Positions 1 through 8,663 are shown, counted from the stretch's first letter. The stretch is 34,508 nucleotides of DNA from Rhodospirillum sp. UBA1311 (GCA_002307145.1 DBTR01000070.1:30052-64559); one strand, 5' to 3'. Numbers and translations are program-made. The notes: generated by a model from the sequence alone, not told the origin.

Positions 1-83
1 ACCGCGTCGGCGGCAAGGAAACGGACGGCGTTCGCCAACCGGGCATGGGAAACGGCGGCCGGCGCCGAGGTCTCAGTCGTCAT
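1..83 (-). CDS. tkt: Probable transketolase, N-terminal fragment cut by window edge
   Basis: Only the first 27 codons are in the window. The peptide begins MTTETSAP and continues with RLANAVRFLAADA, which resembles the conserved N-terminus of transketolases (RxANAIRxLAxDAV, just before the SGHPG motif that would lie outside the window). An AAGGAAG ribosome-binding site lies about 9 bases before the ATG. It starts 45 bases after the glpX stop on the same strand, so the two are probably co-transcribed. Transketolase moves two-carbon units between sugar phosphates in the pentose phosphate and Calvin cycles, which fits a class II FBPase neighbour. The identification rests on a short peptide plus context; another gene such as recJ cannot be excluded. 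Confidence 0.6.
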   Translation of the reverse strand, partial: MTTETSAPAAVSHARLANAVRFLAADA

Positions 84-128
84 CGCGGAAGTCTTCCTTA
101 TCCAACAAGAAAAGCGGGAGGCCGACGG

Positions 129-1103
129 TCAGTCGGGCTCCACCAAATGGTAGCTGGTGAGAACCTGGCGTTCGCCATAGGGACCGCTGATCATCAGGGT
201 CTGGGTCCGCGCGAAGTTGTCCTCGACGGTGACGCCGTCGACGAGAATGCCGTCGGTCACGCCGGTCGCGCAGAAGAACACCTGATCCGACGACACCAGG
301 TCGTCGAGCATCATCCACTTTTCGGTCTGGAGGCCGAACTCGGCGATCACCTTCTTTTCCGCGTCGGACTGCGGATTGAAGCGGCCCATGAAGTCCGCGC
401 CGAGGGCGCGGAGCGCGCAGGCGGTGAGGATGCCTTCGGGGGTGCCGCCGGTGCCGAGCAGCATGTCGACGCCCGAATCCGGGAAGGCGGCCAGCAAACC
501 GCCCATCACGTCGCCCGCCGGATAGAGCGAGCAGCGCGCGCCCGCTGCGTAGATTTCCTCGCAGAGCTTCTTGTGACGCGGCTTTTCAAGCAGGAAGACG
601 GTGAGTTCGCTCACCGACTTGCCGAGCGCGCGAGCCAGCACGCGCAGCTTTTCGGCCGTCGGGGCTTCGGGGTCGATGAGGCCCTTGGCCTCCTTCGGGA
701 CCGCGATCTTTTCCATGTAGTACGACGGGCCGGGGTCGAACATCGTGCCCTTGGGCGCCATCGAGATCACCGAGAGCGCGTTGGCGAGGCCAAGCGCGGT
801 GTAGCTCGTGCCCTCGACCGGGTCGACGGCGATGTCGAACTTGGCGCGATGACGCGCCAGGCCGATCGCTTCGCCGCAGTAGAGTTCCGGGGCTTCGTCC
901 TTCGCGCCTTCGCCGATGATCACCGTGCCTTCGATCGGCAAGGCGTTCAGCTCCCGCCGCATTGCATTGACTGCGGCGCCATCGGCGTTGTTCTTGTCGC
1001 CCCGGCCAACCCAGTCGTAGGCCGCGAGCGCGGCGGCCTCGGTGACGTTGCGCAGGCTATAGGCGAACAAAGGCGTCCGCTGCTGAATCGGACGATGCAC
1101 CAT
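129..1103 (-). CDS. glpX: Class II fructose-1,6-bisphosphatase GlpX
   Basis: A 324-residue cytosolic enzyme that hydrolyses fructose-1,6-bisphosphate to fructose-6-phosphate in gluconeogenesis or the Calvin cycle. Class II hallmarks are visible: GRGDKNNAD near residue 35, GEGAKDEAP, the metal-binding segment DPVEGTSYTALG, PAGDVMGG and LGTGGTPEGILTACALRALG. Length matches the family (about 320-336). The frame is open upstream to 1280, but the ATG at 1103 is chosen because a GGGGG ribosome-binding site lies 6 bases before it and homology begins there (MVHRPIQ). The 254-base upstream leader has no gene; it contains a small stem-loop at 1161-1175 (arms TCCCC/GGGGA). The probable transketolase gene follows downstream. 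Confidence 0.95.
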   Translation of the reverse strand: MVHRPIQQRTPLFAYSLRNVTEAAALAAYDWVGRGDKNNADGAAVNAMRRELNALPIEGTVIIGEGAKDEAPELYCGEAIGLARHRAKFDIAVDPVEGTSYTALGLANALSVISMAPKGTMFDPGPSYYMEKIAVPKEAKGLIDPEAPTAEKLRVLARALGKSVSELTVFLLEKPRHKKLCEEIYAAGARCSLYPAGDVMGGLLAAFPDSGVDMLLGTGGTPEGILTACALRALGADFMGRFNPQSDAEKKVIAEFGLQTEKWMMLDDLVSSDQVFFCATGVTDGILVDGVTVEDNFARTQTLMISGPYGERQVLTSYHLVEPD

Positions 1104-1357
1104 TTTTATCCCCCGTCTATGACGCCGTCCGGTCGCGCGAACGGCTTGGGCGGCCCAGGTTCCCCCTTGCGGGGATTTCAATTCCGGGAGACGGGTTCCG
1201 GGCCGCTTCGGGACACCCATTCCGGCAGGCTCTCGCCTCGGCAGGCTTTCAGGCTTTATTGAGGCGCGGGGATACCGCACCCCTGACTTCGGCGCAAGCC
1301 CCTAGACGAAAGGCATTGAAAGCCTCCCGACCCGGACCCCCACCCAGCAGCCAAGGC

Positions 1358-2005
1358 CTACACCACCTTCCGACTGCTCAAATAGAACGCCACCGCTTGC
1401 GAGCGATTTTCGACGCTCAGCTTCTCGTAGAGATTCTTGAGATGGAACTTGACCGTGTTCAACGAGATGTCGAACCGCTTAGCGATTTGGGCGTTGGTGA
1501 TGCCTCCTGCAAGCGCTGTCAGCAATTCGCGCTCGCGCGGAGTCAGCGACGCCAACGGATCGTTGACCGCACGGGTGGAGGCGACGAACGGGAAAACCTT
1601 GCGGCCGTCGGCGACGGCGGCGATGGTTTCCAGCAGGTTCGCGCCGGGGTCCGACTTGGAGCAGAAGCCCCAGGCCCCCAGCATTTCCGCCTCGACCGGG
1701 ATCGACGGGTTGGACGACCCGGTATAAACAATCAGACGGGAATTCCGTTCCTTACGCAGAAAGGCTTCGAGCACGCCCCGCCCGGCAAGGTACGGCATTT
1801 CCCAGCCGATCACCCCGACGTCGAAGCGGATATTTTCCGCCGCGGTCAAGAACCGCTCGCCATCGGGCGCCATGGAAACCAGCACGAACCGCTCGTCGGC
1901 GGCGAACAGCCGGATCAACCCGCTTTGCAGCAACGGATTCTTCTCGGCGATCATCACTTCGATGGGGGTTTTGCGCTGAACTGACTTCCGCTTTTTTCCG
2001 GACAT
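1358..2005 (-). CDS. LuxR/NarL-type response regulator with degenerate receiver
   Basis: A 215-residue cytosolic transcription regulator. Residues 15-140 are receiver-like and residues 152-210 are a LuxR-type helix-turn-helix (LTPRERELL, then NAQIAKRFDISLNTVKFHL). The receiver has lost its chemistry: where NarL-type receivers have the phospho-acceptor Asp (LLDxRMP) this protein has VIGWEMP with Gly67, and the acidic pair is replaced by Glu21-Lys22. Thr95 and Lys117 are kept. It therefore probably works without phosphorylation, perhaps by ligand binding or constitutively. It has no adjacent kinase. It lies upstream of glpX on the same strand with a 254-base gap, so it may control glpX/tkt or simply be adjacent; this is inference. 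The start codon has only a modest AAGGG upstream. Confidence 0.9.
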   Translation of the reverse strand: MSGKKRKSVQRKTPIEVMIAEKNPLLQSGLIRLFAADERFVLVSMAPDGERFLTAAENIRFDVGVIGWEMPYLAGRGVLEAFLRKERNSRLIVYTGSSNPSIPVEAEMLGAWGFCSKSDPGANLLETIAAVADGRKVFPFVASTRAVNDPLASLTPRERELLTALAGGITNAQIAKRFDISLNTVKFHLKNLYEKLSVENRSQAVAFYLSSRKVV

Positions 2006-2115
2006 CCTCGACCCTTACGACATTCGGCGTGCGGAGCTCAGGCCCCGGCCGCCCCGGCAAATCCGACCCGCGTCGGATTCGGCGCGAACGTCCCTCAGCC
2101 GTTCCCGCAGGTCAG

Positions 2116-2167
2116 ACAATAGTGCCGAACCACCCGAATAGGCAAGTGGGTAGGGCGCCAAACCCAC
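2116..2167 (-). promoter_or_regulatory. Candidate promoter and upstream dyad for the LuxR-type regulator
   Basis: On the minus strand, TTGCCT (2140-2145) and TATTGT (2116-2121) are separated by 18 bases, a plausible sigma-70 pair. Directly upstream is an inverted repeat GTGGGT (2146-2151)/ACCCAC (2162-2167) with a 10-base spacer, which could be an activator or autoregulator site. The rest of the roughly 300-base gap between the two genes (2006-2312) shows only this and the terminator at 2286-2313. The hexamers are imperfect, so this is tentative. Confidence 0.3.
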
Positions 2168-2285
2168 CCTTTCTTGTAGGTGTGGGGTTCAAATGACTCA
2201 AACTCACGTCGAACAAAGAAGGGGATTCATGCGAAAGGAAGGCTGCGGCTTCGCGCGAACCGGCAGCGTGAACATCGCACGGCAA

Positions 2286-2313
2286 AATCGCGCGACTCGG
2301 GGTCGACGCGATT
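2286..2313 (-). terminator. Intrinsic terminator of the first GGDEF-EAL gene
   Basis: On the minus strand a stem begins within the stop codon: AATCGCG pairs with CGCGATT, continued by CGAC/GTCG after one bulged base, around a 5-base loop. The 3' arm runs into TTTT. The stem is GC-rich and the U-tract short, so it is a moderate terminator. Confidence 0.6.
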
Positions 2314-4733
2314 CAGGTAACGATCCGGAGCGAACGCCCGGGGGGGTGCTGCGCGCACCATGCCGAAAGCTGGGCCGGCGAAAGCGGCCGGGCGTAAAGA
2401 TAGCCTTGTCCGATATCGCAGCCCATGCTTTTCAGTATCGCCGCCTGGCCCTCGGTTTCGATTCCTTCGGCGATGATCTTGAGACCGAGAGCGTGGCCGA
2501 GGGTGATGATGCTCCTCGCCACCGTGACGTCGGTTTCGTTGGTTTCCAGGTGCATGACGAAGCTCCGATCAATCTTGACGTAGTCGATCGGCAGGGTGCG
2601 CAAATAGGAAAGACTGGAATACCCGGTACCAAAATCGTCGAGGGCGACTCGCACCCCCATGGCACGAAGCCGCGCCAATTGGGCGGTCGTAGCCTCGGGC
2701 TCCTGAATGATCGAGCTTTCCGTCAACTCCAATTGCAGGAGCGCCGGATCGACGCCGGTCTCTTCCAGCAAAGCCGCGACGCGATCGGGCAAATCGCCGC
2801 GCAGGAGCTGCAATGCGGAAACATTCGCGGCAATCGATGCGCGCAGCCCCTCGTCGCGGAACCGGATCGCCTGCGCACAACATTCCCGGAGCACCCAGTC
2901 GCCGATCTTGTGGATCACCCCGATCTCTTCCGCCATCGGAATGAACACCGCCGGCGAAACCATGCCGAACTCCGCATGCCGCCAGCGGAGAAGCGCCTCC
3001 ATGCCCCGCATTTCGCCGCTGCCAAGATCGATCTTGGGTTGGAAGTCGAGATAGAAGCGCTCGCCTTCGACAGCCTCCCGCAGTGCCGTCTCGACCCGCA
3101 GACGGCGACAAATCGCCTCGTCGAGGTCGGGGCGATAGAACTGGTATCCTCCGCCCTTCTGCTTGGCCAACATCCGCGCATTGCCCGCCTGGCGCAGAAG
3201 ATCGGCGCTCCCCGCGTCGTTCCCGAGGCAAAGCGCGATTCCCGCCGAGACGCCGAGGCGCGCCTCCTTGCCGCCGACGGTGTAACACCGGGAGAGATCG
3301 ACGATCAGCTGTTCCACCACCAACGCGTACTCTTCCGGCGATTGCAGCCCTTCGAGCAGCACCACGAACTCGTCCGCGCCGATCCGGGCGACCACGTCGG
3401 CATCGCCGATCTGGTTGGAAATCCTGGCCGCGGCCTGCCGCAAAACCGCATCGCCGATCGCGTGCCCGAGACTGTCGTTGACCACCTTGAAACGATCGAA
3501 GTCCAACGACACCACCGCGCGCACGCCGCCGTCATCGAGGGCACGGCGCACCATCTGGCCGAGCAGGTCCCAAAGCATGTCGCGGTTGGGCAGTCCGGTG
3601 AGGGTATCGTGGAAGCTCATGTGCTCGATGGTTGCGTCCTTCTGCCGCATCTCGGTGATGTCGGCGAAGATCGCGACGAACGCCGCCCCGGTGTCGGCGA
3701 GTTCGATGCTCAACGGATTGACCGTGAGCATCGCGAGGAACCCCTCTCCGCTCTGCCGGCGCAGCCAAAGCTCGCCACTCCAGCTGCCCTGCTCGCGAAC
3801 CGTATCCCAGACCGCGTCGTAGACCGCGCCGGGTTGCTGGACGGTGCGCATGATCTGCATCGGCTGGCCGAGAACCTGGCTGCGGATGTAGCCGGTAATC
3901 GCGCAGAACGCCGGATTGACCGAGAGAATCTTTCCCTCGGCGGAAATCACCAGGATTCCCTCGGCGGTGTGCTGGATAATGTTGCCTGCGAGGCGAAGCT
4001 CGGCAGTGCTCAAGGTAAGCGCCTGGTCGAGGTCGGCGGCGAGTTCGACCAGGCGCAACTCGCGGTCGGCGAGACGACGGAACAACGGCCGGAAGATCAG
4101 CAGCGCCTCGGCAACCAGAGTCGTCAGCATCCCGCCGAGGACGCCGAAGAGGATGTTCCGCAGCCGGTCGATCGCGTCCTCGGAATCCGCCTGATAGGCG
4201 ACCACCGCGGCGTCGAGGCTTTGCAGCAGGCTGCGCCGCGCCGCCGCCCGTACCGCGTCGAGAGCGCCCGGATCGGGATCGCCGAGGGCGGCGGTGGCGA
4301 GGAAGGCGCGGGCATGGCCGAGAAAGGTGTCGAGGCGGATCGCGAGATTGGTCGGCTCCTCGTCGTAGATCCGCCGCAGGCGCGGGCTGTCGGCCGAGGG
4401 CATGTCGAGCTGCGGGTCGCCGAGACGGAGCGCGCGGTAGGAGCGCTCCATGAGCGCGACCGCCTCGCCGAGATCGACGAGCAGGCGTTCGCGCCGTTCG
4501 CTCCATGGGGTTTGCGAAATTTCGAGGCTCAGGCTCGCGATCCGCTGCGACAGCATCCGCTGGCGACCGGCGATGTTCACCACCTTCCCCGTGGCTTCCT
4601 GGGCATGGACGATGGTGTCGATCAGCACGTGGGTGCCGATCGAGAACGACGCAATCAGCGTAAGGGCCACGACGTAGCTGAACGTCGCAAGTCGATGCCC
4701 TTTGAAAATGGAGATACCGCGACCGCCCGTCAT
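2313..4733 (-). CDS. Membrane-bound PilJ-type sensor, PAS, GGDEF, EAL protein
   Basis: An 806-residue inner-membrane c-di-GMP protein. Order: TM helix about 18-42; periplasmic helical segment with NIAGRQRMLSQR like the N-terminal sensor of PilJ/NarX-type receptors; TM helix about 195-215; PAS about 247-362; GGDEF 372-532; EAL 545-792. The diguanylate cyclase signature reads GADEF (452-456) with Ala for the second Gly, and there is no RxxD inhibitory site before it. The EAL domain is complete (EALLRW, NVSALQL, ELTESS, DDFGTGYSSL, AEGIE), so net phosphodiesterase activity is likely. The ATG at 4733 is chosen over the GTG at 4742 because GGGAG sits 8 bases before it. It has its own terminator; the upstream gene is a lipoprotein on the same strand. 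Confidence 0.92.
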   Translation of the reverse strand: MTGGRGISIFKGHRLATFSYVVALTLIASFSIGTHVLIDTIVHAQEATGKVVNIAGRQRMLSQRIASLSLEISQTPWSERRERLLVDLGEAVALMERSYRALRLGDPQLDMPSADSPRLRRIYDEEPTNLAIRLDTFLGHARAFLATAALGDPDPGALDAVRAAARRSLLQSLDAAVVAYQADSEDAIDRLRNILFGVLGGMLTTLVAEALLIFRPLFRRLADRELRLVELAADLDQALTLSTAELRLAGNIIQHTAEGILVISAEGKILSVNPAFCAITGYIRSQVLGQPMQIMRTVQQPGAVYDAVWDTVREQGSWSGELWLRRQSGEGFLAMLTVNPLSIELADTGAAFVAIFADITEMRQKDATIEHMSFHDTLTGLPNRDMLWDLLGQMVRRALDDGGVRAVVSLDFDRFKVVNDSLGHAIGDAVLRQAAARISNQIGDADVVARIGADEFVVLLEGLQSPEEYALVVEQLIVDLSRCYTVGGKEARLGVSAGIALCLGNDAGSADLLRQAGNARMLAKQKGGGYQFYRPDLDEAICRRLRVETALREAVEGERFYLDFQPKIDLGSGEMRGMEALLRWRHAEFGMVSPAVFIPMAEEIGVIHKIGDWVLRECCAQAIRFRDEGLRASIAANVSALQLLRGDLPDRVAALLEETGVDPALLQLELTESSIIQEPEATTAQLARLRAMGVRVALDDFGTGYSSLSYLRTLPIDYVKIDRSFVMHLETNETDVTVARSIITLGHALGLKIIAEGIETEGQAAILKSMGCDIGQGYLYARPLSPAQLSAWCAQHPPGRSLRIVT

Positions 4734-4773
4734 ACTTCGCACTCCCTGCGAGGAAGTATGACTCTTCCCAAGC

Positions 4774-4808
4774 CCCTCCCGCCACCCTTATAAGGTGTGG
4801 CCGGAGGG
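4774..4808. other. Long imperfect hairpin between lipoprotein and GGDEF-EAL genes
   Basis: CCCTCC (4774-4779) pairs with GGAGGG (4803-4808), followed inward by GCCAC/GTGGC and CCTT/AAGG, with one C/C mismatch and one bulge: about 15 pairs in total with a two-base loop. No U-tract follows on either strand. It lies in the leader of the GGDEF-EAL gene and after the lipoprotein stop, so it may be a weak terminator, a processing site or a leader structure. Confidence 0.5.
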
Positions 4809-4846
4809 AAGGTATTCAAGCGAGCGAAAAAGGCGATCCGGAGAGC

Positions 4847-5431
4847 TTAGAACTGCGGCTGGTTCTTGCGGTTGAACTCAAGCTGCTTCGGGTCGAGCTG
4901 CATGCCGATGTAGACCCGCAGGTCGCCCGAACCCACGCTTTTCGAGAACGGAATCGTCAGCGTCACTTCGCCGTCGCGATAGCGCACCGAGTTCACGTTG
5001 GGCGGGAAGCTGACTTCGGTCTGGAACACCTGCTTGCCCGCGGGGTGCGGGAAGAAGTCGGGGAGCGCGACGAAGTAGGCGAAGTTCGCCTTGCGGGTTC
5101 CGTCGGGCAGCGGCTTGGCCGCCGGGCCGATGGTCGCCTGGAACACCACGCTCAAGGACATCTTCACCACCTGGGCGTCCTTGTCGACGACGCACTCGCC
5201 GGTGTAGCTCTGGATCTCGGTTTCGATGAGGGTGTCGGTGAGGTCGGTGCCGCTGCCGACGAAGCGAGTCGCCTTGGCGGTTTCGCGGTCGATCAGGATC
5301 TTCGGGCAAGGCGGCGGCGGAGTTTTGTCCTTGAAGATGCCGCAACCCGCCAGCGCCACGGCGATCCCGAGGACGAGGCCGGTACGCACGACGGCCTTCG
5401 CCGCGAAACCCGGTGTGAAACGACGGCGCAT
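4847..5431 (-). CDS. Conserved hypothetical outer-membrane-type lipoprotein
   Basis: 194 residues with an N-terminal signal (positively charged MRRRF start, hydrophobic stretch 18-28) ending in the lipobox ALAGC, so Cys30 should be lipidated after signal peptidase II cleavage. The mature part has a PPPPCP stretch, then a beta-rich region of about 150 residues with no catalytic motif recognised. The ATG at 5431 has an AAGGGGG ribosome-binding site. It is divergent from ispH (147-base gap) and upstream of the GGDEF-EAL gene on the same strand. I do not recognise the family; residues after Cys30 (GIF) do not suggest inner-membrane retention by an Asp at +2. Confidence 0.85.
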   Translation of the reverse strand: MRRRFTPGFAAKAVVRTGLVLGIAVALAGCGIFKDKTPPPPCPKILIDRETAKATRFVGSGTDLTDTLIETEIQSYTGECVVDKDAQVVKMSLSVVFQATIGPAAKPLPDGTRKANFAYFVALPDFFPHPAGKQVFQTEVSFPPNVNSVRYRDGEVTLTIPFSKSVGSGDLRVYIGMQLDPKQLEFNRKNQPQF

Positions 5432-5578
5432 CGAAAGCCCCCTTGCGTGAAAAAGCTGTTTTGGTGATAGCCCATGGCGGAGACGGCGGCAACCGGCTTC
5501 GCACCGAATCTGATCCGCGCCCTTTCGATTCGGCTCCGGCTTTGCTACATCCTCTGCACACATCATAGAGGAACCGTC

Positions 5579-6541
5579 ATGACCGAACAGGCCGCCCTGC
5601 CGCCGCTCACCGTCGTCCTCGCCGCGCCGCGCGGCTTTTGCGCGGGCGTCGACCGCGCCGTGCAGATCGTCGAGCGCCTGCTCGAAACCCACGGCGCGCC
5701 GGTCTACGTCCGCCACGAGATCGTCCACAACCGCTTCGTCGTCGCGAGCCTCGAAGCCAAGGGCGCGGTGTTCGTCGACGAGCTGGACGCGGTGCCCGAC
5801 GGCGAGGTGGTGGTGTTCTCCGCCCACGGCGTGCCGAAGGCGGTCCCGGCGGAAGCGGCGCGGCGCGGCCTCAAGCACATGGACGCGACCTGCCCGCTGG
5901 TGGCCAAGGTCCACATCGAAGCCGCGCGCCATGCCGCCGCCGGACACCAGATCATCCTCATCGGCCACGCCGGGCACCCCGAGGTGATCGGCACCATGGG
6001 CCAGGTCGCGCCGGAGAAAATCATCCTGGTCGAAACCCGGGAAGACGCGGAACGGGTGATGCCCGCCACCCCGGACAAGCTCGCCTTCGTTACCCAGACC
6101 ACGCTGTCGGTCGACGAAACCCGCGACATCGTCGGCATCCTCCGCCGCCGCTTCCCCAACATCGAGGGGCCGAAGCGGGAGGACATCTGCTTCGCCACCA
6201 CCAACCGCCAGATGGCGGTGCGCGCGATCGCGGCCGAATGCGACGCGGTGTGGGTGCTCGGCGCACCGAACTCGTCGAACTCGCGCCGCCTCGTCGAGGT
6301 CGCGGCCAAGGCGGGCTGTGCCGACGCGCGCCTGCTCCAAGGCGCGGAGGAGATCGATTGGGCGCACCTCGAAGGCGTCTCCCGCCTCGGCATCACCGCC
6401 GGGGCCTCCGCGCCCGAAGTGCTGGTGGAAGGCGTGCTCGCCGCGCTGCGCACCCGCCGCAGCCTCACCGTCGAGACCGCGCAGCACACCATCGAGGACG
6501 TGGTGTTCAAGCTCCCGCCGATGCTCCGCGCCCACGCCTGA
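5579..6541 (+). CDS. ispH: 4-hydroxy-3-methylbut-2-enyl diphosphate reductase IspH
   Basis: A 320-residue iron-sulfur enzyme of the MEP pathway that reduces HMBPP to IPP and DMAPP in the cytosol. The three cluster cysteines are visible: Cys21 (GFCAGVDRAV), Cys105 (DATCPLV) and Cys204 (EDICFATTNRQ), with His50, His83 (FSAHGVP) and His133 of the substrate pocket and the SSNS segment. Length matches the family (316 in E. coli). ATG 5579 is chosen for the AGAGGA site before it; the open frame upstream lacks homology. It heads the ispH-thrB-rnhA string, an order common in alphaproteobacteria, with a 66-base gap to thrB. Confidence 0.97.
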   Translation: MTEQAALPPLTVVLAAPRGFCAGVDRAVQIVERLLETHGAPVYVRHEIVHNRFVVASLEAKGAVFVDELDAVPDGEVVVFSAHGVPKAVPAEAARRGLKHMDATCPLVAKVHIEAARHAAAGHQIILIGHAGHPEVIGTMGQVAPEKIILVETREDAERVMPATPDKLAFVTQTTLSVDETRDIVGILRRRFPNIEGPKREDICFATTNRQMAVRAIAAECDAVWVLGAPNSSNSRRLVEVAAKAGCADARLLQGAEEIDWAHLEGVSRLGITAGASAPEVLVEGVLAALRTRRSLTVETAQHTIEDVVFKLPPMLRAHA

Positions 6542-6607
6542 CTCTCTGGCGCTTTTCTTCGCCGCGTCGTTGTTCTATACCCTTGCGGCGCAAGCGAGAG
6601 GTTTCCC

Positions 6608-7570
6608 ATGGCCGTATATACCGACGTCACCGACGAAGACCTCGCCGGCTTCGCCGCCGCCTACGACATCGCCGACGTGGTGTCGTTCAAGGGCATCGCC
6701 GAAGGCGTCGAGAATTCGAATTTCCTCGTCCAGACCGACGACGGCGAAAGCTACATCCTCACCCTCTACGAACGACGGGTGAACCCGGCGGACCTGCCCT
6801 GGTTCCTCGGGCTGATGGAGCACCTCGCGGGCAACGGCCTCACCTGCCCTCTGCCGATCAAGGGCCGCGACGGCGAAGCCTTGCGCACCCTCTCCGGCCG
6901 TCCGGCGGCGCTATTCAGCTTCCTGAAGGGCCTTTCGCCCCGCCGGATCTCCGCCGCGCACTGCGCGGGCGTCGGCGGCGCGCTGGCGCAACTCCACCTG
7001 GCGGGCGCGAACTATCCCGCGCGGCGCCCCAATGCCCTGAGCGTGCCGGGCTGGCGGCCGCTGTTCGACGCCTCCGCCGCGCGCGCCGACGAAGTCCTGC
7101 CCGGCCTCGCCGCCGAAGTCGCCGCCGAGCTTGGCGATTTCGAGCGCCACTGGCCGAGCGATCTGCCCCAGGGCGTGATCCACGCCGACCTCTTCCCCGA
7201 CAACGTCTTCTTCCGGGGCGACGCGGTCTCGGGCGTGATCGACTTCTATTTCGCCTGCAACGACCTCTACGCCTACGACCTCGCGATCGCGATGAACGCC
7301 TGGTGCTTCGAGCCCGGCTGCGAGTTCAACGTCACCAAGGCGCAGCGTCTGCTCGCCGCCTACCAGGCGGTGCGGCCGCTCTCGGAGGCGGAAACCGCCG
7401 CCCTGCCGCTGCTGGCGCGAGGCGCGGCGGTGCGCTTCCTCCTCACCCGGCTCTACGACTGGCTCAACACCCCGGTCGGCGCTCTGGTGCGGCCGAAAGA
7501 CCCGCTCGAATACCTGCGCATCGCCCGCTTCCATCGCGGCATTTCCGGCCCCGGCGCCTATGGCCTCTGA
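6608..7570 (+). CDS. thrB: Homoserine kinase ThrB, APH-fold type
   Basis: A 320-residue cytosolic kinase that phosphorylates homoserine for threonine synthesis. It belongs to the aminoglycoside-phosphotransferase-like homoserine kinases of alphaproteobacteria, not the GHMP type. Motifs: VENSNFLV near the nucleotide loop, the catalytic loop HADLFPDN (His192, Asp194, Asn199) and the metal-binding Asp212 in IDFYFAC. A GAGAGG ribosome-binding site precedes the ATG. Its stop lies 1 base before the preferred rnhA start, suggesting translational coupling. The next enzyme of the pathway, threonine synthase, is encoded at the far right of the window. Confidence 0.96.
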   Translation: MAVYTDVTDEDLAGFAAAYDIADVVSFKGIAEGVENSNFLVQTDDGESYILTLYERRVNPADLPWFLGLMEHLAGNGLTCPLPIKGRDGEALRTLSGRPAALFSFLKGLSPRRISAAHCAGVGGALAQLHLAGANYPARRPNALSVPGWRPLFDASAARADEVLPGLAAEVAAELGDFERHWPSDLPQGVIHADLFPDNVFFRGDAVSGVIDFYFACNDLYAYDLAIAMNAWCFEPGCEFNVTKAQRLLAAYQAVRPLSEAETAALPLLARGAAVRFLLTRLYDWLNTPVGALVRPKDPLEYLRIARFHRGISGPGAYGL

Positions 7571-7571
7571 G

Positions 7572-8009
7572 ATGACCGAAGTCGAACTCTTCACCGACGG
7601 CGCCTGCTCGGGCAACCCCGGACCGGGCGGCTGGGGTGCTATTCTCCGCTGCAAGGGCGTCGAGAAGGAGCTTTCCGGCGGCGAGGCGGAAACCACCAAC
7701 AACCGCATGGAACTGATGGCGGCTATTTCGGGCCTCGAAACCCTCTCCCGCCCCTGCGCCGTCGCGCTGTTCACCGACAGCGAATACGTGATGAAGGGCG
7801 CGACCCAGTGGATTCACGGCTGGAAGACGCGCGGCTGGAAGACCGCCGCCAAGCAGCCGGTGAAGAACGTCGACCTCTGGCAGCGCCTCGACGCGGCGTT
7901 GAAGCCCCACGCCGTCACCTGGACCTGGGTGCGCGGCCACGACGGCCACGCCGAAAACGAACGCTGCGACGCCCTCGCCCGCGCCGCCGTGCCGCGCAAG
8001 TCCCGCTAG
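7572..8009 (+). CDS. rnhA: Ribonuclease HI
   Basis: A 145-residue cytosolic nuclease that cuts the RNA strand of RNA-DNA hybrids. The four catalytic acids are in place: Asp9 (FTDGACSGNPGPGGWG), Glu47 (NNRMELMA), Asp69 (FTDSEYV) and Asp133 (ENERCDALA), with His123 (RGHDGH). The ATG at 7572 matches the usual N-terminus (MTEVELFTDG); an in-frame ATG at 7560, overlapping the end of thrB, would add four residues and cannot be excluded. No strong ribosome-binding site is seen, consistent with coupling to thrB translation. Confidence 0.96.
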   Translation: MTEVELFTDGACSGNPGPGGWGAILRCKGVEKELSGGEAETTNNRMELMAAISGLETLSRPCAVALFTDSEYVMKGATQWIHGWKTRGWKTAAKQPVKNVDLWQRLDAALKPHAVTWTWVRGHDGHAENERCDALARAAVPRKSR

Positions 8010-8084
8010 CCCGCCCGCCATCCTTGCCCTGAACCGCCGGCGTCACGTATGCTTGCGGGACGGGTTCAATATTCAGAGAGACCG

Positions 8085-8663
8085 ATGGCCGTCGCGCACA
8101 AATCCGAGCCTCAATACCTCACCGGACAATGCCTCGTGGCGATGCCCGGGATGGAGGATTCCCGCTTCGACCGCGCGGTGGTCTACCTTTGCGCCCATTC
8201 GGAAGAAGGCGCGATGGGTTTGGTCCTCAATCGCGAACTCCCCGACATGCCGATCTCGCGGCTGATGGAACAGCTCAACATTCCCCTCACCCCGGCGTGC
8301 TCCGAGGTGCCGGTCCACTTCGGCGGACCGGTCGAGCCGGGGCGCGGCTTCGTCCTCCACTCCGCCGACTTCATGTCGGACTCCTCGATGCTGGTGGATA
8401 GCCGCCGCGCGCTCACCGCGACGCTCGACATCCTCCGCGCGGTGGCGGAAGGACGCGGCCCACGCCAGTTCCTGATGGCGTTGGGCTATTCGGGCTGGGG
8501 CTCGGGCCAGCTCGACATGGAACTGCGCGAGAACGCCTGGCTGGTGGTCCCCGCCGACGACGCCCTGCTGTTCGGCAAGGACACCCCGAAGAAATGGCAG
8601 GCCGCGATCGCCAAGCTCGGCATCGACGTCGCCAAGCTTTCCTCCACCGCAGGCAACGCCTAG
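8085..8663 (+). CDS. YqgE/AlgH family protein (DUF179)
   Basis: A 192-residue cytosolic protein of the YqgE/AlgH family, whose molecular role is poorly defined (AlgH was linked to alginate regulation in Pseudomonas). Family signatures: LTGQCLVAMPGMEDSRFDRAV, AMGLVLNREL, HFGGPVEPGRGFVLH and ALGYSGWGSGQLDMEL. ATG 8085 follows an AGAGAG site; homology starts with it. Its stop overlaps the stop of the convergent permease gene by 4 bases. Confidence 0.93.
   Translation: MAVAHKSEPQYLTGQCLVAMPGMEDSRFDRAVVYLCAHSEEGAMGLVLNRELPDMPISRLMEQLNIPLTPACSEVPVHFGGPVEPGRGFVLHSADFMSDSSMLVDSRRALTATLDILRAVAEGRGPRQFLMALGYSGWGSGQLDMELRENAWLVVPADDALLFGKDTPKKWQAAIAKLGIDVAKLSSTAGNA

Noticed and set aside
45..1262. Plus-strand open frame opposite glpX
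   Set aside because: Antisense of a well-conserved class II FBPase; no domain.
2193..4793. Very long open frame on the plus strand opposite the GGDEF-EAL gene
   Set aside because: It is the antisense of a clear EAL/GGDEF protein in GC-rich DNA; the translation is low-complexity (Arg, Gly, His) with no family motif.
5474..5578. Upstream extension of the ispH frame
   Set aside because: The AGAGGA site and homology mark the ATG at 5579; the extension covers the divergent promoter region.
5638..7575. Long Arg-rich frame spanning ispH and thrB
   Set aside because: Out-of-frame reading across two well-recognised genes; low complexity.
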